Shown here in pieces: positions 62,783-64,000 of a stretch of 64,000 nucleotides of DNA (the stretch's first letter is position 1; the number at the start of each line of letters is the position of its first letter). The notes under the pieces were generated by a model that saw only the letters and a program-made list of their open reading frames with translations, was not told where the DNA came from and made no database searches. The DNA is from Apodemus sylvaticus (taxonomy: Eukaryota; Chordata; Mammalia; Rodentia; Muridae), in the NCBI RefSeq assembly GCF_947179515.1, contig NC_067492.1, positions 7,581,676 through 7,645,675 of the forward strand, given 5' to 3'. The translations under genes and the position numbers were made by a program.

Positions 62783-63334
62783 CTGTGTGCAGAGTTGATA
62801 GCCACCTGCCCCTCTAAACCAGAAACATCTGAGAAAGATGTGCTGGTGGCCAGGGCTCAGTGGCTACCAGATTGGGTCCTGTGGGGGGAGCCCTAGAAGG
62901 AGCAGACAGCAAGGCTCTGATCTGACCTTCTGACTGGGCACCCCCAGCTTGTGAGGTTGACTCCTCAGCCCAGGCCCAGAGGCCCCGTCCTCATTTGTGT
63001 GAAAACACAGATTGGGCAGGGCACACCCTAGCCCCATAGCCTTGTTTAACTTTGGATTCTCCCTCATGTATACGCTAGCTGGGGGCAGACGGGGGCTGTG
63101 ACTCTGTCTCCAAGATGCTTCCCAGGATGCATTGTGAGGCTGAATGAGCACAGCACAACCCCCACCTCAGTCGACTGTCCCACACTGGAGGCTCTGGGCC
63201 TCGGTTCACATATCTCCGAGAGGACGGTGACCTCCCCAGGACACAGCGCAGGCTTCCGCTCATTCTCCAACACGGCAGCCACTCCCCACACGTGGCTGCC
63301 TGCACTTCACCGCGTGCATATTAAGACTAAATCA

Positions 63335-63410
63335 AACTCAACGCAGGGGAGGCTGAGGCAGAGGAATTACCATGGGCCAGCCTGGGCTACAGAATAAGAT
63401 CTTGTATTAG
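63335..63410 (+). repeat. B1-related fragment
   Basis: ggggaggctgaggcagagga and gggccagcctgggctacaga. Confidence 0.6.
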
Positions 63411-63413
63411 AAA

Positions 63414-63844
63414 CAAGCAACAGGGGCTGGAGAGATGGCTCAATGGTTAAGAGCACTGACTGCTCTTCTGAAGGTCCTGAGCTCAAATCCCAGCAACCAC
63501 ATAGTGGCTCACAACCATCTGTCATGGGATTTGGTGCCCTTTTCTGGGGTGTCTGAAGACAGTTACAGTGTACTTACAAATAAATAAATAAATCTTTAAA
63601 AAAAAAAAAACCCCGCTGGTGGTGCACGCCTGTAATCCCAGCACTCTGGGAGGCAGAGGCAGGTGGATTTCTGAGTTCGAGGCCAGCCTGGTCTACAGAG
63701 TGAGTTCCAGGTCAGCCAGGGCTACACAGAGAAACCCTGATTTGAAAAAAACCAAATCCCAAAACCCAAACCAAAACAAAACAAAAAAAACAAAAACAAA
63801 ACAAAAAACCAACCAAACAAACAAACAAAAAACCCAAGCAACAG
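63414..63844 (+). repeat. B2 SINE with B1 inserted in its tail
   Basis: Plus B2 (about 63424-63612) runs straight into plus B1 (about 63613-63770) and a long A-rich tail. One duplication, caagcaacag, at 63414-63423 and 63835-63844 flanks the pair. Confidence 0.88.
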
Positions 63845-64000
63845 AAGTTATCCGTTACCAGGTGAGACTAGATTGGGTTCTGCGGTCACCCTTGCTACAG
63901 AGGGATCAACGCCATCCCTGCAGATGGCTATAGAGCAACCTAGGGAGCAGAAGAGAGGCAGTGTCCAGAGTGCACGCGGACAGCGCAGAGTCAGCAGCCA

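Larger units (their letters stand above)
61105..64000 (-). other. Jph3: Jph3 intron 3 (part)
   Basis: Runs off the right edge. Holds a (CCCG)n repeat, a CT-rich tract, a B1-like fragment (about 63335-63410) and a B2/B1 composite. The rest is unrecognised. Confidence 0.85.

Overview
This window looks like mammalian nuclear DNA from a murine rodent, most likely Mus or a close relative. It is dense in B1, B2, B3, B4 and ID SINEs and in simple repeats, and its genes are split by GT-AG introns. No bacterial-type operon, CRISPR array or intact mobile-element gene is visible. The species call rests on SINE types and on protein resemblance recalled from memory, not on a search.

Layout. (1) About 1-19,850 is intergenic and repeat-rich. 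It holds no convincing protein-coding exon, but it does hold an old L1 3' end, a hAT-Charlie-type DNA transposon with its target duplication, a U6 snRNA pseudogene, two good CTCF-like motifs and a short unique block with a full CRE. (2) About 19,880-49,350 is Klhdc4 on the + strand: a CpG-rich promoter and 12 coding exons whose splice phases join without error into a 570-residue six-kelch-repeat protein. (3) About 49,350-54,590 is a 5.2 kb convergent interval, most of it SINE-poor. (4) About 54,590-64,000 is the 3' part of Jph3 on the - strand: terminal exon with the membrane anchor, a 4.0 kb intron, the large penultimate exon, and part of the preceding intron, which runs off the right edge.

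The two genes are tail-to-tail, in the order known for human 16q24.2 and mouse chromosome 8 (Slc7a5-Klhdc4-Jph3). They are not known to share a pathway. Klhdc4 is a little-characterised beta-propeller protein; Jph3 is a neuronal junctophilin that joins the endoplasmic reticulum to the plasma membrane.

I found no previously undescribed biological system. The points most worth a second look are the rodent-type C-terminal tail of Klhdc4 with competing splice acceptors, a possible distal Jph3 polyadenylation site, the CTCF-like pair, the U6 pseudogene, the interrupted local duplication near 16.6-18.0 kb, and several intronic minisatellites (22, 29 and 46 bp units). Repeat boundaries are read by eye and are good to roughly 5-15 bases unless a target-site duplication is given.
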